Source of the DNA: Bacillota bacterium | GTDB lineage: Bacteria > Bacillota_I > Bacilli_A > RF39 > UBA660 | Direction: 5' to 3' | Length of the DNA: 55,057 nucleotides | NCBI GenBank assembly: GCA_015059445.1 | Contig: SVAK01000003.1 | Coordinates: 1 to 55,057 of the forward strand | Shown here: positions 1 to 7,549 of the stretch, piece by piece | Numbering within the stretch: position 1 is the first letter of the stretch | Layout: every line of letters starts with the position of its first letter | Notes under the pieces: generated by a model | What the model was told of the DNA's origin: nothing | Database searches by the model: none | What the model saw: only the letters and a program-made list of their open reading frames with translations | Made by a program: the position numbers and the translations under genes

Positions 1-78
1 TATAAATTAGCAAATAAATATCTGAAATTAAAAATGAAATTGAATGACGATGTAAGTGTATTTGAAAAAAATAAATAG
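1..78 (+). CDS. C-terminal end of an unidentified protein (5' truncated by window edge)
   Basis: Frame 1 is open from base 1 to a TAG at 76-78 and gives a lysine-rich tail of 25 residues ending in VFEKNK. The start lies outside the window and the tail has no recognisable motif, so no function can be given. A terminator-like hairpin follows about 90 bases later, which fits the end of a real gene. The frame could also be chance. Confidence 0.4.
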   Translation, partial: YKLANKYLKLKMKLNDDVSVFEKNK

Positions 79-167
79 AAAGTCGGACAGTAATGTAATT
101 TATATGCCTATTAGAATATGGCCCCATATATGTGAAAATCAAACCATAAAGGTTTTGAAAAATAGAA

Positions 168-201
168 AGGTCTAATTTTCTGATAGAAAGTTAGTCTTTT
201 T
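168..201 (+). terminator. Rho-independent terminator
   Basis: A 9-bp stem (CTAATTTTC at 172-180 with GAAAGTTAG at 186-194, one G-T pair), a 5-base loop and a run of T. It probably ends transcription of the gene entering from the left edge. The rest of 202-430 is A+T-rich with no gene seen; a TATAAT at 418-423 is the likely -10 for the next gene. Confidence 0.6.
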
Positions 202-440
202 TTATTTTATCATAATAAAATGTATTATATTGAAGATAGAATTTCAAAAAAATTATTAAAGATAGAAATGGATGGTATATTTTATACAAATAACATAATG
301 GAAATAACATTTACCATTAATTTTAGATTTTAAAATATTATAATTGTAATGATATTATAGTTTTATAGAATATTAGGATTTTTTTGTTAAAAAGAAGACT
401 AAAGATTTAATTTAGAGTATAATTATCTTAGGTGATTCAA

Positions 441-1259
441 ATGCAAAAGTTATTTGAAGATTTTCTATATAAAAAAATCAATCCAAAAGAATTAGTTTCC
501 AAATTAATAAAAGCAAAAAAATATGTATGCTATACAGATACTCAATCATTTGAATTTAATTTGCTTATCAATGATATTCAAGATATCATTGATAATAGAA
601 ATAAAAAAGATGTTTATGAAGACATTTTAATAGTATTTTATCAGTATTTAGATATTAAGAAAAATAGGAAAAACAAAACTATTTTTAGTTTAAAAATCTT
701 GGAGAAACCAGTTTATAAATCTGGAATAAAAATATATTATAATGAAAAAGATATAATGTGTTTTATGAGTAGTATTAATTATGGGTGGTTAGGGGAAGAT
801 AATTTTAAAAGAAATCTTGTAGATAATTTTTTTTCAGATTATTATATTTTACAAACTCCAAGACAAGTTGCTAAAAATAAAATCGGAGTATGCTGGGATC
901 AAGTTGAGTTAGAGAGATATTATTTTAATAATACTGAATATAAAATAAAAACATATTTTTTATGTCACTATGATAACGAAAAATGCCCAACCCACACTTT
1001 TTTAGTTTATGAAAAAAATAGTTGTTTTTATTGGTTTGAACATTCTTGGGAAAAATATAGAGGAATACATAAATATAGCTGTTTAAAAGATTTACTTATA
1101 GATGTTAGAAATAAATTTATTGAAACAGAATTAAATAACACATATGAAAGTAATAATTTAATGTTATATGAATATGAGAAACCTAAATATGGCATTTCTG
1201 TTAAAGAATTTTATAAGCATTGTGCAAATGGTAAAAATATAAATGTTGATAGTTTATAA
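441..1259 (+). CDS. Transglutaminase-like (papain-fold) hypothetical protein
   Basis: A 272-residue soluble protein with no signal peptide. The middle carries a pattern typical of the transglutaminase/papain-like fold: Cys151 in GVCWDQ at a helix start, His185 in THTFLVYE, and an acidic/aromatic stretch WFEHSW about 20 residues later that could supply the third triad residue. Many bacterial transglutaminase-like proteins are cysteine hydrolases of unknown substrate; this assignment rests on the motif only. The start is the ATG at 441 because AGGTGA (430-435) sits 5 bases before it; a GTG at 432 would overlap that ribosome site. A TATAAT at 418-423 would give a very short leader. It stands alone between two terminators. 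Confidence 0.5.
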   Translation: MQKLFEDFLYKKINPKELVSKLIKAKKYVCYTDTQSFEFNLLINDIQDIIDNRNKKDVYEDILIVFYQYLDIKKNRKNKTIFSLKILEKPVYKSGIKIYYNEKDIMCFMSSINYGWLGEDNFKRNLVDNFFSDYYILQTPRQVAKNKIGVCWDQVELERYYFNNTEYKIKTYFLCHYDNEKCPTHTFLVYEKNSCFYWFEHSWEKYRGIHKYSCLKDLLIDVRNKFIETELNNTYESNNLMLYEYEKPKYGISVKEFYKHCANGKNINVDSL

Positions 1260-1382
1260 GATAATTTAGGCACTAATGTATTTGGTGCGATAAATTAGAT
1301 ATTTGAGGATGTTAAAAATATGGAATTAAATAGAAAAATAATTGAAAATGGTAATTTTAGAGAGTTATAAAGTTTAAAATCA

Positions 1383-1411
1383 AAGCCTAATGTAAAAATA
1401 TTAGGTTTTTG
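1383..1411 (+). terminator. Rho-independent terminator
   Basis: CCTAAT (1386-1391) pairs with ATTAGG (1400-1405), flanked by A-rich and T-rich runs that extend the stem; T-tract TTTTTG follows. It ends the transglutaminase-like transcript. Confidence 0.7.
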
Positions 1412-1457
1412 TTTTGATATTTATTTTTGGAGCATACTATTATTGAAAGGATATTGT

Positions 1458-1796
1458 ATGCAATTAAAAATCAAGAAAGTGAAAATAAGTGTGACTATAC
1501 CGCTTGAAAGAGTTAAAGAATTAAGAAATGCCATGTGTAAAGAAGGTGCTGGTATTATAGGGAATTACACTTATTGTTCAATTTATACAAAATGTAAGGG
1601 TACTTTTAAACCCTCTAATGATGCTCATCCATATATTGGTACTAAAAATAAATTAGAATTTGTTGAAGAAGTAAAATTAGAAATAAATTGCGATGTTGAA
1701 AAGGTAAAAAATGTCGTAAAAAAATTGAGAGAGGTTCATCCTTATGAAGAACCAGTAATAAATATTATTCCTCTATTAGATGAAAGTAGTTTCTAA
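1458..1796 (+). CDS. Stand-alone NIF3/YqfO PII-like domain protein (COG3323 type)
   Basis: A 112-residue protein resembling the PII/CutA-like domain that is inserted in YqfO/NIF3-family dinuclear-metal proteins but here occurs alone. The fold signature is visible: a first beta strand KVKISVTIP, a helix ERVKELRNAMCKEGAG, the GNYTYCSIYTKCKGTFKP hairpin, and the closing HPYEEPVINIIPL strand. The HPYEEP motif is the most characteristic part. The catalytic NIF3 metal-binding halves are missing, so it is probably a small trimeric ligand- or metal-binding protein; its role is unknown. The start is the ATG at 1458, preceded by GAAAGG at 1445-1450; the TTG at 1443 is less likely. Confidence 0.7.
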   Translation: MQLKIKKVKISVTIPLERVKELRNAMCKEGAGIIGNYTYCSIYTKCKGTFKPSNDAHPYIGTKNKLEFVEEVKLEINCDVEKVKNVVKKLREVHPYEEPVINIIPLLDESSF

Positions 1797-1860
1797 TAAA
1801 ATTACTTTTTTGTTGAGTATAATTTAATTTTTAAGTATCAAATTAATAATGAGGTATTTT

Positions 1861-3261
1861 ATGAAAAAAGATTTAACAACATATAATAAAAAAAGGAACT
1901 TTAATAAAACTAAAGAACCTAAAGGAAAAAAAGAAACTAGTCGGAAGAAATTAAGATTTGTTGTTCAACATCATATAGCTAGAAAAGATCATTATGATTT
2001 AAGATTAGAATGGAATGGGGTAATGAAAAGTTGGGCTGTACCAAAAGGTCCTTCATATAACAGAAAAGATAAAAGGCTTGCCGTTTTAGTTGAAGATCAT
2101 CCGCTTAGTTATCGCAATTTTGAAGGAACTATTCCTAAAGGTGAATATGGTGGTGGTACCGTTATGCTTTTTGATGAAGGATATTATGAACCACTTAGCG
2201 ATTTTAAAAATGGTTTAAAAGAGGGCAGTTTGAAATTTAAGCTAAAAGGTAAAAGACTAAAAGGGAATTGGTCTTTAATCTGTTTTAAAGACGATAATTG
2301 GTTGTTAATTAAAGAAGTGGATGATACTTTAGGGTTTACTGATATCAAAACCATTGATACAAGTATAAGAACCGGTAGAACAATGAGTGAAATAGAAAAA
2401 GGTGAAAAAAATAAAAAAAGAAATACTAAAAATACGATAGAAAGTATAAAAATATCTAATCCTGATAAATTAATTTATGAAAAACCGGATATAACTAAGA
2501 TGGAAGTAATTAAATATTATCAAGCGGTAGCTAAAAAAATGTTACCGTATTTACAAAATAGAATTATTAGCACAGTTAGATGTCCTAATGGTGTAGATGG
2601 AACTTGTTTTTTTAAAAAACATTTAGAAAATGAAAGAGAAGGAATATCAAGAATAGATTTACTAAATAAAGATAAAGAAAAGGAAGATTATTATTATATT
2701 ACAAGTATAGAAGGATTAATTAGTGAAGCCCAAATGAATAGTATTGAATTTCATACTTGGGGTAGTACAGTAAATAATTTAGAAACACCAGATATAATGG
2801 TATTCGATTTAGATCCAGATGAAAACCTAAGTTTAAAACGTTTAAGAAACGGAGTGCGAGATTTGAAAAGTATTTTAGATGAACTTAAACTAAAAGCATA
2901 TCTTAAAACTAGTGGTGGTAAAGGCTACCATGTAGTTGTACCTATTAGTAATGTTGATTGGGAAGGAATTAGGGAGATTGCGAAAAATGTTGCAGAATTA
3001 ATGGAAGCTAAATGGCCAGATAAATATACCAGTAATATTAGAAAAGAAAAAAGAAAAAATAAAATATTTATTGATTGGGCAAGAAATACTAGAGGAGCTA
3101 CAAGTATTGCGCCATATTCTTTAAGATCTAGAGTAAATGCTCCAGTATCTTTTCCTATAGCTTGGAGTGAGTTAGATATTGTTAAGCCAAATGAAATTAC
3201 ATTAAAAAAAGCATTAAAAAAGATTAAACAAAAAGATCCGTGGCTTAATTTTAGAAAATAA
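1861..3261 (+). CDS. ligD: LigD-like 3'-phosphoesterase / NHEJ polymerase without ligase domain
   Basis: A 466-residue protein with two of the three LigD modules. Residues about 30-150 are the 3'-phosphoesterase domain (motifs FVVQHHIARKDHYDLRLE, SWAVPKGPS, EDHP, FEGTIPKGEYGGGTV). Residues about 200-465 are the archaeo-eukaryotic primase-type polymerase (DLDPD near residue 317, TSGGKGYHVVVP, and the C-terminal RNTRGATSIAPYSLRSR). In bacterial non-homologous end joining, LigD with Ku cleans, fills and seals double-strand breaks. The ATP-dependent ligase module (KxDG) is absent and the protein ends directly after the polymerase domain. No Ku gene is in the window, so a separate ligase and Ku are expected elsewhere. 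The start at 1861 follows TGAGG at 1850-1854; the upstream ATG at 1849 overlaps this site. Confidence 0.85.
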   Translation: MKKDLTTYNKKRNFNKTKEPKGKKETSRKKLRFVVQHHIARKDHYDLRLEWNGVMKSWAVPKGPSYNRKDKRLAVLVEDHPLSYRNFEGTIPKGEYGGGTVMLFDEGYYEPLSDFKNGLKEGSLKFKLKGKRLKGNWSLICFKDDNWLLIKEVDDTLGFTDIKTIDTSIRTGRTMSEIEKGEKNKKRNTKNTIESIKISNPDKLIYEKPDITKMEVIKYYQAVAKKMLPYLQNRIISTVRCPNGVDGTCFFKKHLENEREGISRIDLLNKDKEKEDYYYITSIEGLISEAQMNSIEFHTWGSTVNNLETPDIMVFDLDPDENLSLKRLRNGVRDLKSILDELKLKAYLKTSGGKGYHVVVPISNVDWEGIREIAKNVAELMEAKWPDKYTSNIRKEKRKNKIFIDWARNTRGATSIAPYSLRSRVNAPVSFPIAWSELDIVKPNEITLKKALKKIKQKDPWLNFRK

Positions 3262-3298
3262 AAAAACGATTTGTTATACGAAACAAAATTGTTTTTTT
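3258..3298 (+). terminator. Terminator after ligD
   Basis: AAAAAACGATTTGTT and AACAAAATTGTTTTTT form an imperfect stem around a short loop, ending in a T-tract. Confidence 0.6.
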
Positions 3299-3574
3299 AT
3301 GAACCTAATTATTGATGAAGGTTAAAAAAGTGCTACAATAGAAGGAGTTTCATTATTAGAGAATTTAATTGCAGTTAGTTTAACAAACTATTTTGATGAG
3401 AGGTAAAGGCTTTATTTGGATTTGAAAGGGTTAAAATGAAATATCAACGATGCTACTGATTTGGTTGATGCATATTTTAGTTTAATAGGACGTGGGGATG
3501 TTTTAGATAGTGATGACAGTGACAATAAAAATATATTTCTATTGTCAAGAAAAAAGAGAAAGATTGAAAGCTAG
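3299..3574 (+). pseudogene. Decayed small gene, three in-frame stops
   Basis: One reading frame runs from an ATG at 3299 to a TAG at 3572-3574, interrupted by TAA (3323), TAA (about 3404) and TGA (about 3437). Read through the stops it encodes about 90 residues of protein-like sequence, including ATIEGVSLLENLIAVSLTNY, DATDLVDAYFSLIGRGDVL and a basic SRKKRKIES tail, and a terminator follows directly. The family is not recognised. This is best explained as a recently inactivated gene rather than chance, because composition and frame stay coherent over the whole stretch. Confidence 0.45.
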
Positions 3575-3592
3575 ATTTCAATCTTTTTTTTA
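3559..3592 (+). terminator. Strong Rho-independent terminator
   Basis: A perfect 11-bp stem, AAAGATTGAAA (3559-3569) with TTTCAATCTTT (3576-3586), a 6-base loop and a long T run. It overlaps the 3' end of the decayed gene at 3299-3574, suggesting that gene was once a normal transcription unit. Confidence 0.85.
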
Positions 3593-3602
3593 GTAATTTG
3601 AC

Positions 3603-3631
3603 TAACTATAAAATATATTATAAAATAGTTA
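3603..3631. promoter_or_regulatory. Candidate MarR operator (inverted repeat)
   Basis: TAACTAT (3603-3609) and ATAGTTA (3625-3631) form an inverted repeat 15 bases apart, about 40 bases before the marR-like start and overlapping likely promoter sequence. Autoregulation from such sites is usual for MarR proteins; the link here is inferred. Confidence 0.35.
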
Positions 3632-3671
3632 AGTAAGTTAATTAATTTAATAAACAATAGAAAGGATAATT

Positions 3672-4082
3672 ATGAATAATTTTTTGACTATATTTAATGA
3701 TATACAAAGTAAGTTTTCAGAAATCTTTAATGAGAATATAAGTAAATTAGAAACTGTTACAAAAGAAGAAAAAAATTATTTAAATATTATTTATAAATTA
3801 AAATCAACAACATTAACAAAATTTGCAGATTTGGCCGAAGTTACAAAACCAGCAGCGACTCAAATTATCAATAAATTTATAAATAAAGGATATGTAACAA
3901 AAACAACTTCACCAGAAGATAAGAGATTTTGTTGTATTGAGCTTACTGATCAAATAAAAAAAGTTTTTATAGAAAGCTATAAAAAACTTAATCAAATCTG
4001 TAATGAATGCTTGTCATTATTGACTAAAGAAGAATTTGAATTTTTTAATTCATTATTATTAAAAATTAATGAAAATTTATAA
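3672..4082 (+). CDS. MarR-family winged-helix transcriptional regulator
   Basis: A 136-residue protein with the MarR layout: an N-terminal dimerisation helix, then a winged helix-turn-helix (KSTTLTKFADLAEVTKPAATQIINKFINKGYV) and the wing with the family's basic D-x-R signature in SPEDKRF, then a C-terminal helix returning to the dimer interface. These proteins are usually repressors that sense small aromatic or lipid-like ligands or oxidants. A ribosome site GAAAGGAT lies just before the ATG. It faces the lipid-type operon at 4280 but is separated from it by a minus-strand tRNA gene, so control of that operon is possible but unproven. Confidence 0.85.
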   Translation: MNNFLTIFNDIQSKFSEIFNENISKLETVTKEEKNYLNIIYKLKSTTLTKFADLAEVTKPAATQIINKFINKGYVTKTTSPEDKRFCCIELTDQIKKVFIESYKKLNQICNECLSLLTKEEFEFFNSLLLKINENL

Positions 4083-4106
4083 TAAAAAAACTAACCAATT
4101 GGTTAG
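4082..4106 (-). terminator. Terminator of tRNA-Gly (minus strand)
   Basis: A perfect 16-base palindrome at 4091-4106 (CTAACC-AATT-GGTTAG) followed on the minus strand by seven T. Its orientation fits termination of the tRNA gene. On the plus strand no T-tract follows. Confidence 0.75.
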
Positions 4107-4118
4107 CTAATTACTTAA

Positions 4119-4192
4119 TGGAGCAGGTGATGGGAATCGAACCCACGTTAATAGCTTGGAAGGCTATAGTTCTACCATTAAACTACACCTGC
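4119..4192 (-). tRNA. tRNA-Gly, anticodon UCC
   Basis: Read on the minus strand, the acceptor stem GCAGGTG pairs with CACCTGC. The D arm has TTTAATGGTAGAAC, the anticodon loop is CTTCCAA (anticodon TCC), the T arm contains GGTTCGATTCCC, the discriminator is T as usual for tRNA-Gly, and the CCA end is encoded (4119-4121). Total 74 nt with CCA. Confidence 0.95.
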
Positions 4193-4279
4193 ATCACGTA
4201 ATTAATTATAACATATAAAATTAATTTTTCAACAAAAAATTAAAGAAAATAATAAAAAAGTGAGGTAAAAGGTAAAAAA

Positions 4280-5161
4280 ATGAGTAATGGAAAAAGACGA
4301 TTTAGTGATAGAAGAGATGCTAAATTATGTAGAGATGTAATGGGAATGAATCAAATATGCATTGATTTAAAACCTAAAAGAGCACTAAGTGAGTTATATA
4401 TAAATCAAAAAGTGGATGTTACTAACTTAGTGAAATATATAAATGAATATAAAGAAAAATTAAGTAAAGAAGAAAAGATAACTTACTTTCATGCATTTGC
4501 CATGGCAATAGGAAAAGTAATATATAATAGACCTCTTCTAAACAGATTTGTTAGTAATCGTCATGTTTATGAGCATAATGATATTTCATTATCTTTTGTT
4601 ATGAAAGTAGGGTTTAATGATAAATCTGAAGAAATAATGGTTATTATGCCAATAGAAAAAGATGATAATATTTTTAGCTTAAGTAAAAAGATTAGTTCTA
4701 AGGTAAATAAGGTGCGTAAAAAGGGTGATACAGGGGAAGGCGCTAATGATGCTATTCAAATAATAAGTAAACTTCCTAATCTTATTCGAATTCCTATAGT
4801 AGGTATCTTTAAATTTTTGGACAGACATGGATGGTTACCGGAATTTTTAGTAAAAGATAATTTATATTATAGTAGTATGTTAATATCTAACATAGGGACT
4901 TTAAAATGTGGGGGAATTTATCATAATGTTACAGATTTTGGAACTTGTTCTGGCATTATTACAATAGGTGAAATTAAAGAACAAATAGAAAAAATAAACG
5001 GGAAAAATGTAACAAAATATTATTGTGAATTTGGTGTTACGATTGATGAAAGAATAGCAGATGGATTCTATTTTATTAAATCAATACATTTATTACAATA
5101 TATTTTAAGTAACCCAGAATTATTGGAGGCAAGAGCAGATGAAAAAATTGAAATTAAATAA
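4280..5161 (+). CDS. 2-oxoacid dehydrogenase E2/CAT-like acyltransferase, active-site variant
   Basis: A 293-residue protein matching the catalytic domain of dihydrolipoyl acyltransferases and chloramphenicol acetyltransferase, with no lipoyl or peripheral-subunit-binding domain at the N-terminus. Support comes from the HAFAMAIGKVIYNRPLLNRF helix, the late LISNIGTLKCGGIYH strand and the C-terminal DERIADGFYFIKSIHLLQYI region. In true E2 enzymes this last motif is DHRxxDG and its His is the catalytic base; here Glu replaces it, so activity is either altered or lost. It heads an operon with an acyl-CoA ligase (23-bp overlap) and a PlsC homologue, which suggests a role in acyl-group handling for membrane lipid or a related acylated product, not in central 2-oxoacid metabolism. 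Confidence 0.75.
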   Translation: MSNGKRRFSDRRDAKLCRDVMGMNQICIDLKPKRALSELYINQKVDVTNLVKYINEYKEKLSKEEKITYFHAFAMAIGKVIYNRPLLNRFVSNRHVYEHNDISLSFVMKVGFNDKSEEIMVIMPIEKDDNIFSLSKKISSKVNKVRKKGDTGEGANDAIQIISKLPNLIRIPIVGIFKFLDRHGWLPEFLVKDNLYYSSMLISNIGTLKCGGIYHNVTDFGTCSGIITIGEIKEQIEKINGKNVTKYYCEFGVTIDERIADGFYFIKSIHLLQYILSNPELLEARADEKIEIK

Positions 5162-6851
5162 GAAGAAAGATAATAGAAGATGGCTTGGTCAATACGGAGA
5201 TAAAAGAGCTAATTTAGAATATCCAAATACAAGTATGATTGATGCTTTAATGGAAGTATCTAGAAAATATCCAGAATATTATGCATATGAATATTTTGGC
5301 AACAAGGTAACATATAGAGTGTTTATGCGACAAATTGAAGATATTGCTAAAGCTCTTAAAAATTATGGCGTAGAAAAAGATGATCGTGTAACAATTTGTA
5401 TGCCATCAACACCAGAAGCGATATGTATGGTATACGCAGTTAACTTAATTGGTGCAGTATCTTCAATGATTCATCCTTTATCAAGCGAGAAAGAAATAGA
5501 AAATTATATTAATCAAGCGGATTCTAAGTTTATGTTAACTTTAGATATAACTTTAGAGAAAGTTATGAACATCAAAAGAAATACTAAGTTACAAAAAATA
5601 ATTGTAGCAAGTGCAGGAACATCTATGCCTCCACTTATGAGAGAATTATATAAAATAACTAATTACAAAAAGAATGTTAAATTACCTAAAGATGACGATA
5701 TTGTTCCATGGAATAAATTTATAAGTAGTGCTCCAGATTATGTTGGTGTTTGTCATGAGCCTAGAAGTGCAGCAGATTTAGCAGTTATTTTATATAGTGG
5801 TGGCACTACTGGTACACCAAAAGGTATAATGTTATCAAATTTGTGTTTTAATGCTTTGGCTTTAGAAGCCCATGAAATGATTGATCAGGCAATCCCAGGT
5901 AATTCTGTACTAGCTCTTTTACCAATATTTCATGGTTTTGGATTAGCGGTATGTATACATGCACCTTTATTAAGAGGGATGAAATGTATTTTAATTCCAC
6001 AATTTGATGCTAAGAAGTTTGGCGAATTAATTAAGAAAAATAGACCTAATTTTATAGTTGGGGTTCCAACTTTATATGAAGCTTTATTAAAACAAAAATT
6101 AAGGGAAAAAGATTTGGAATGTGTGGAAGCTGCTGTCTCTGGTGGCGATATTTTATCACCTGAGTTAAAGAAAAAAGTTGATAATTATTTAAAAGAACAT
6201 GGTTCTAACGCTAGGGTACGAGTTGGGTATGGCTTAACCGAAGCTACAGCAGCGACTTGTTTATCTAAAGAAAATACTAATATTGAAGGATGTATTGGAT
6301 TTCCACTCCCAGATACATATTTTAAAATAGTAAAAATAGATACTCATGAAGAAGCTGGTATTAATGAAGATGGAGAAATTTGTATCAGTGGCCCTACAAT
6401 CATGACGGGTTATTTAAATAATGATGCAGAAACTCATCAAGTTTTAAGATATCATGAAGATGGAAAAGTATGGCTTCACACTGGTGATATAGGTTGTATG
6501 ATGGAAGATGGTACTGTAATATTTAAGCAACGATTAAAGAGAATGATAGTATCTTCTGGATATAACGTATATCCTTCATATATAGAAAATATAATTATTA
6601 GTCATCCTAGTGTTCTTGCGTGTACCGTAATTGGTATTCCTCATAAATATAGAGGACAAGTTGCTAAAGCTTATATTGTGTTAAAAGATGGAATTGAACC
6701 AACTTCGGAAATAAAAAAAGAAATTCAAGAATTATGTAATAAAAATATTAGTAAATATGCGATTCCCAAAGAATATGAATATCGTAAACAATTACCAAAA
6801 ACTTTAGTTGGAAAAGTAGCGTTCACTAAATTAGAAGAGGAAAGTAAGTAA
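5139..6851 (+). CDS. AMP-forming acyl-CoA synthetase (fatty-acid CoA ligase-like)
   Basis: A 570-residue member of the adenylate-forming (ANL) superfamily. Visible are the phosphate-binding loop YSGGTTGTPKG, the GYGLTEA motif that contacts adenylate, the hinge TGDIG...DGTVIFKQRLKRMI, and the C-terminal subdomain with the expected catalytic lysine in KTLVGKVAF. The family activates carboxylic acids to acyl-AMP and then transfers them to CoA or a carrier. The first 30 residues are basic and lead into the usual N-terminal lobe. Ribosome site GGAGG at 5125-5129 lies inside the preceding gene, with translational coupling likely. Together with the genes on both sides it could activate exogenous fatty acids and pass them to phospholipid synthesis; the substrate cannot be read from the sequence. 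Confidence 0.9.
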   Translation: MKKLKLNKKKDNRRWLGQYGDKRANLEYPNTSMIDALMEVSRKYPEYYAYEYFGNKVTYRVFMRQIEDIAKALKNYGVEKDDRVTICMPSTPEAICMVYAVNLIGAVSSMIHPLSSEKEIENYINQADSKFMLTLDITLEKVMNIKRNTKLQKIIVASAGTSMPPLMRELYKITNYKKNVKLPKDDDIVPWNKFISSAPDYVGVCHEPRSAADLAVILYSGGTTGTPKGIMLSNLCFNALALEAHEMIDQAIPGNSVLALLPIFHGFGLAVCIHAPLLRGMKCILIPQFDAKKFGELIKKNRPNFIVGVPTLYEALLKQKLREKDLECVEAAVSGGDILSPELKKKVDNYLKEHGSNARVRVGYGLTEATAATCLSKENTNIEGCIGFPLPDTYFKIVKIDTHEEAGINEDGEICISGPTIMTGYLNNDAETHQVLRYHEDGKVWLHTGDIGCMMEDGTVIFKQRLKRMIVSSGYNVYPSYIENIIISHPSVLACTVIGIPHKYRGQVAKAYIVLKDGIEPTSEIKKEIQELCNKNISKYAIPKEYEYRKQLPKTLVGKVAFTKLEEESK

Positions 6852-7450
6852 TGAAGAAAAAGGATAATTATATAGGTTATTATATAGTTTCTAGGATACT
6901 TAGATTTGCAGGATTTGTATGGTTTGGTGATAAAGTTATTGGCGAAGAAAATATCCCGAAAGAAGGAAGGTGTATTTTAGCTGGTAACCATTTAAGCGAT
7001 ATGGATGCTTATTTGTTATTTGCAGGAACTAAAAGACCGATACATTTTTTAGGTAAGAAAGAATTATTTGAAAGTTCTTTTGGATGGTTCTTTAAGATGA
7101 TGCATTTAATACCAGTGGATAGAAAAAATAAGAATCCTGAAGCTAAAGCAAAAGCTATTGAAATATTAGAAGCGGAAAAAGTTTTAGGAATATTTCCAGA
7201 AGGAACTTATCACAAGGAAGATTTGTTATTGCCATTTAAGCCTGGAGTGATCAGTTTTGCCGAAAAAACTGGCGCTCCAATTATTCCATTTGCTATGGAT
7301 AGTACATTTAAATTTAGGTGTCGTCCCGTTATTAAATTTGGTAAACCTATATATGTTAATAAAATTAAAGATCAAGATAAAGTAGCATATTTGGAAAAAA
7401 TAGTAAGAGATCTGTTAATGGAATTGCAAGAGAATAGAAGAAACAATTAA
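6851..7450 (+). CDS. plsC: 1-acyl-sn-glycerol-3-phosphate acyltransferase family protein (PlsC-like)
   Basis: A 199-residue PlsC-type acyltransferase. The catalytic NHxxxxD motif is present as NHLSDMD and the second block as FPEGTYHKED, with a basic patch (VDRKNKN) between them and the third block GAPIIPFAMDS. The enzyme would acylate lysophosphatidic acid or a similar acceptor at the inner membrane face. The start codon shares one base with the stop of the acyl-CoA ligase gene, so the three genes at 4280-7450 form a tight operon ended by a bidirectional terminator. Confidence 0.88.
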   Translation: MKKKDNYIGYYIVSRILRFAGFVWFGDKVIGEENIPKEGRCILAGNHLSDMDAYLLFAGTKRPIHFLGKKELFESSFGWFFKMMHLIPVDRKNKNPEAKAKAIEILEAEKVLGIFPEGTYHKEDLLLPFKPGVISFAEKTGAPIIPFAMDSTFKFRCRPVIKFGKPIYVNKIKDQDKVAYLEKIVRDLLMELQENRRNN

Positions 7451-7469
7451 AAATATTTGAAATGACGAA

Positions 7470-7508
7470 AAAAAATAAGATTTGAATTACCAAATCTTAT
7501 TTTTTTAT
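7470..7508. terminator. Bidirectional terminator
   Basis: AATAAGATTTG and CAAATCTTATT flank a 6-base loop, with A-rich and T-rich sides on both strands. It serves the plsC operon on the plus strand and murE on the minus strand. Confidence 0.85.
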
Positions 7509-7549
7509 TAAAGGTATACATGGACCAAGAATTCTTTTATTGAGCATTT

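Noticed and set aside
4091-4106. Palindrome CTAACCAATTGGTTAG as a MarR binding site
   Set aside because: It lies after, not before, the regulator gene, and with seven T on the minus strand it is fully explained as the tRNA-Gly terminator.
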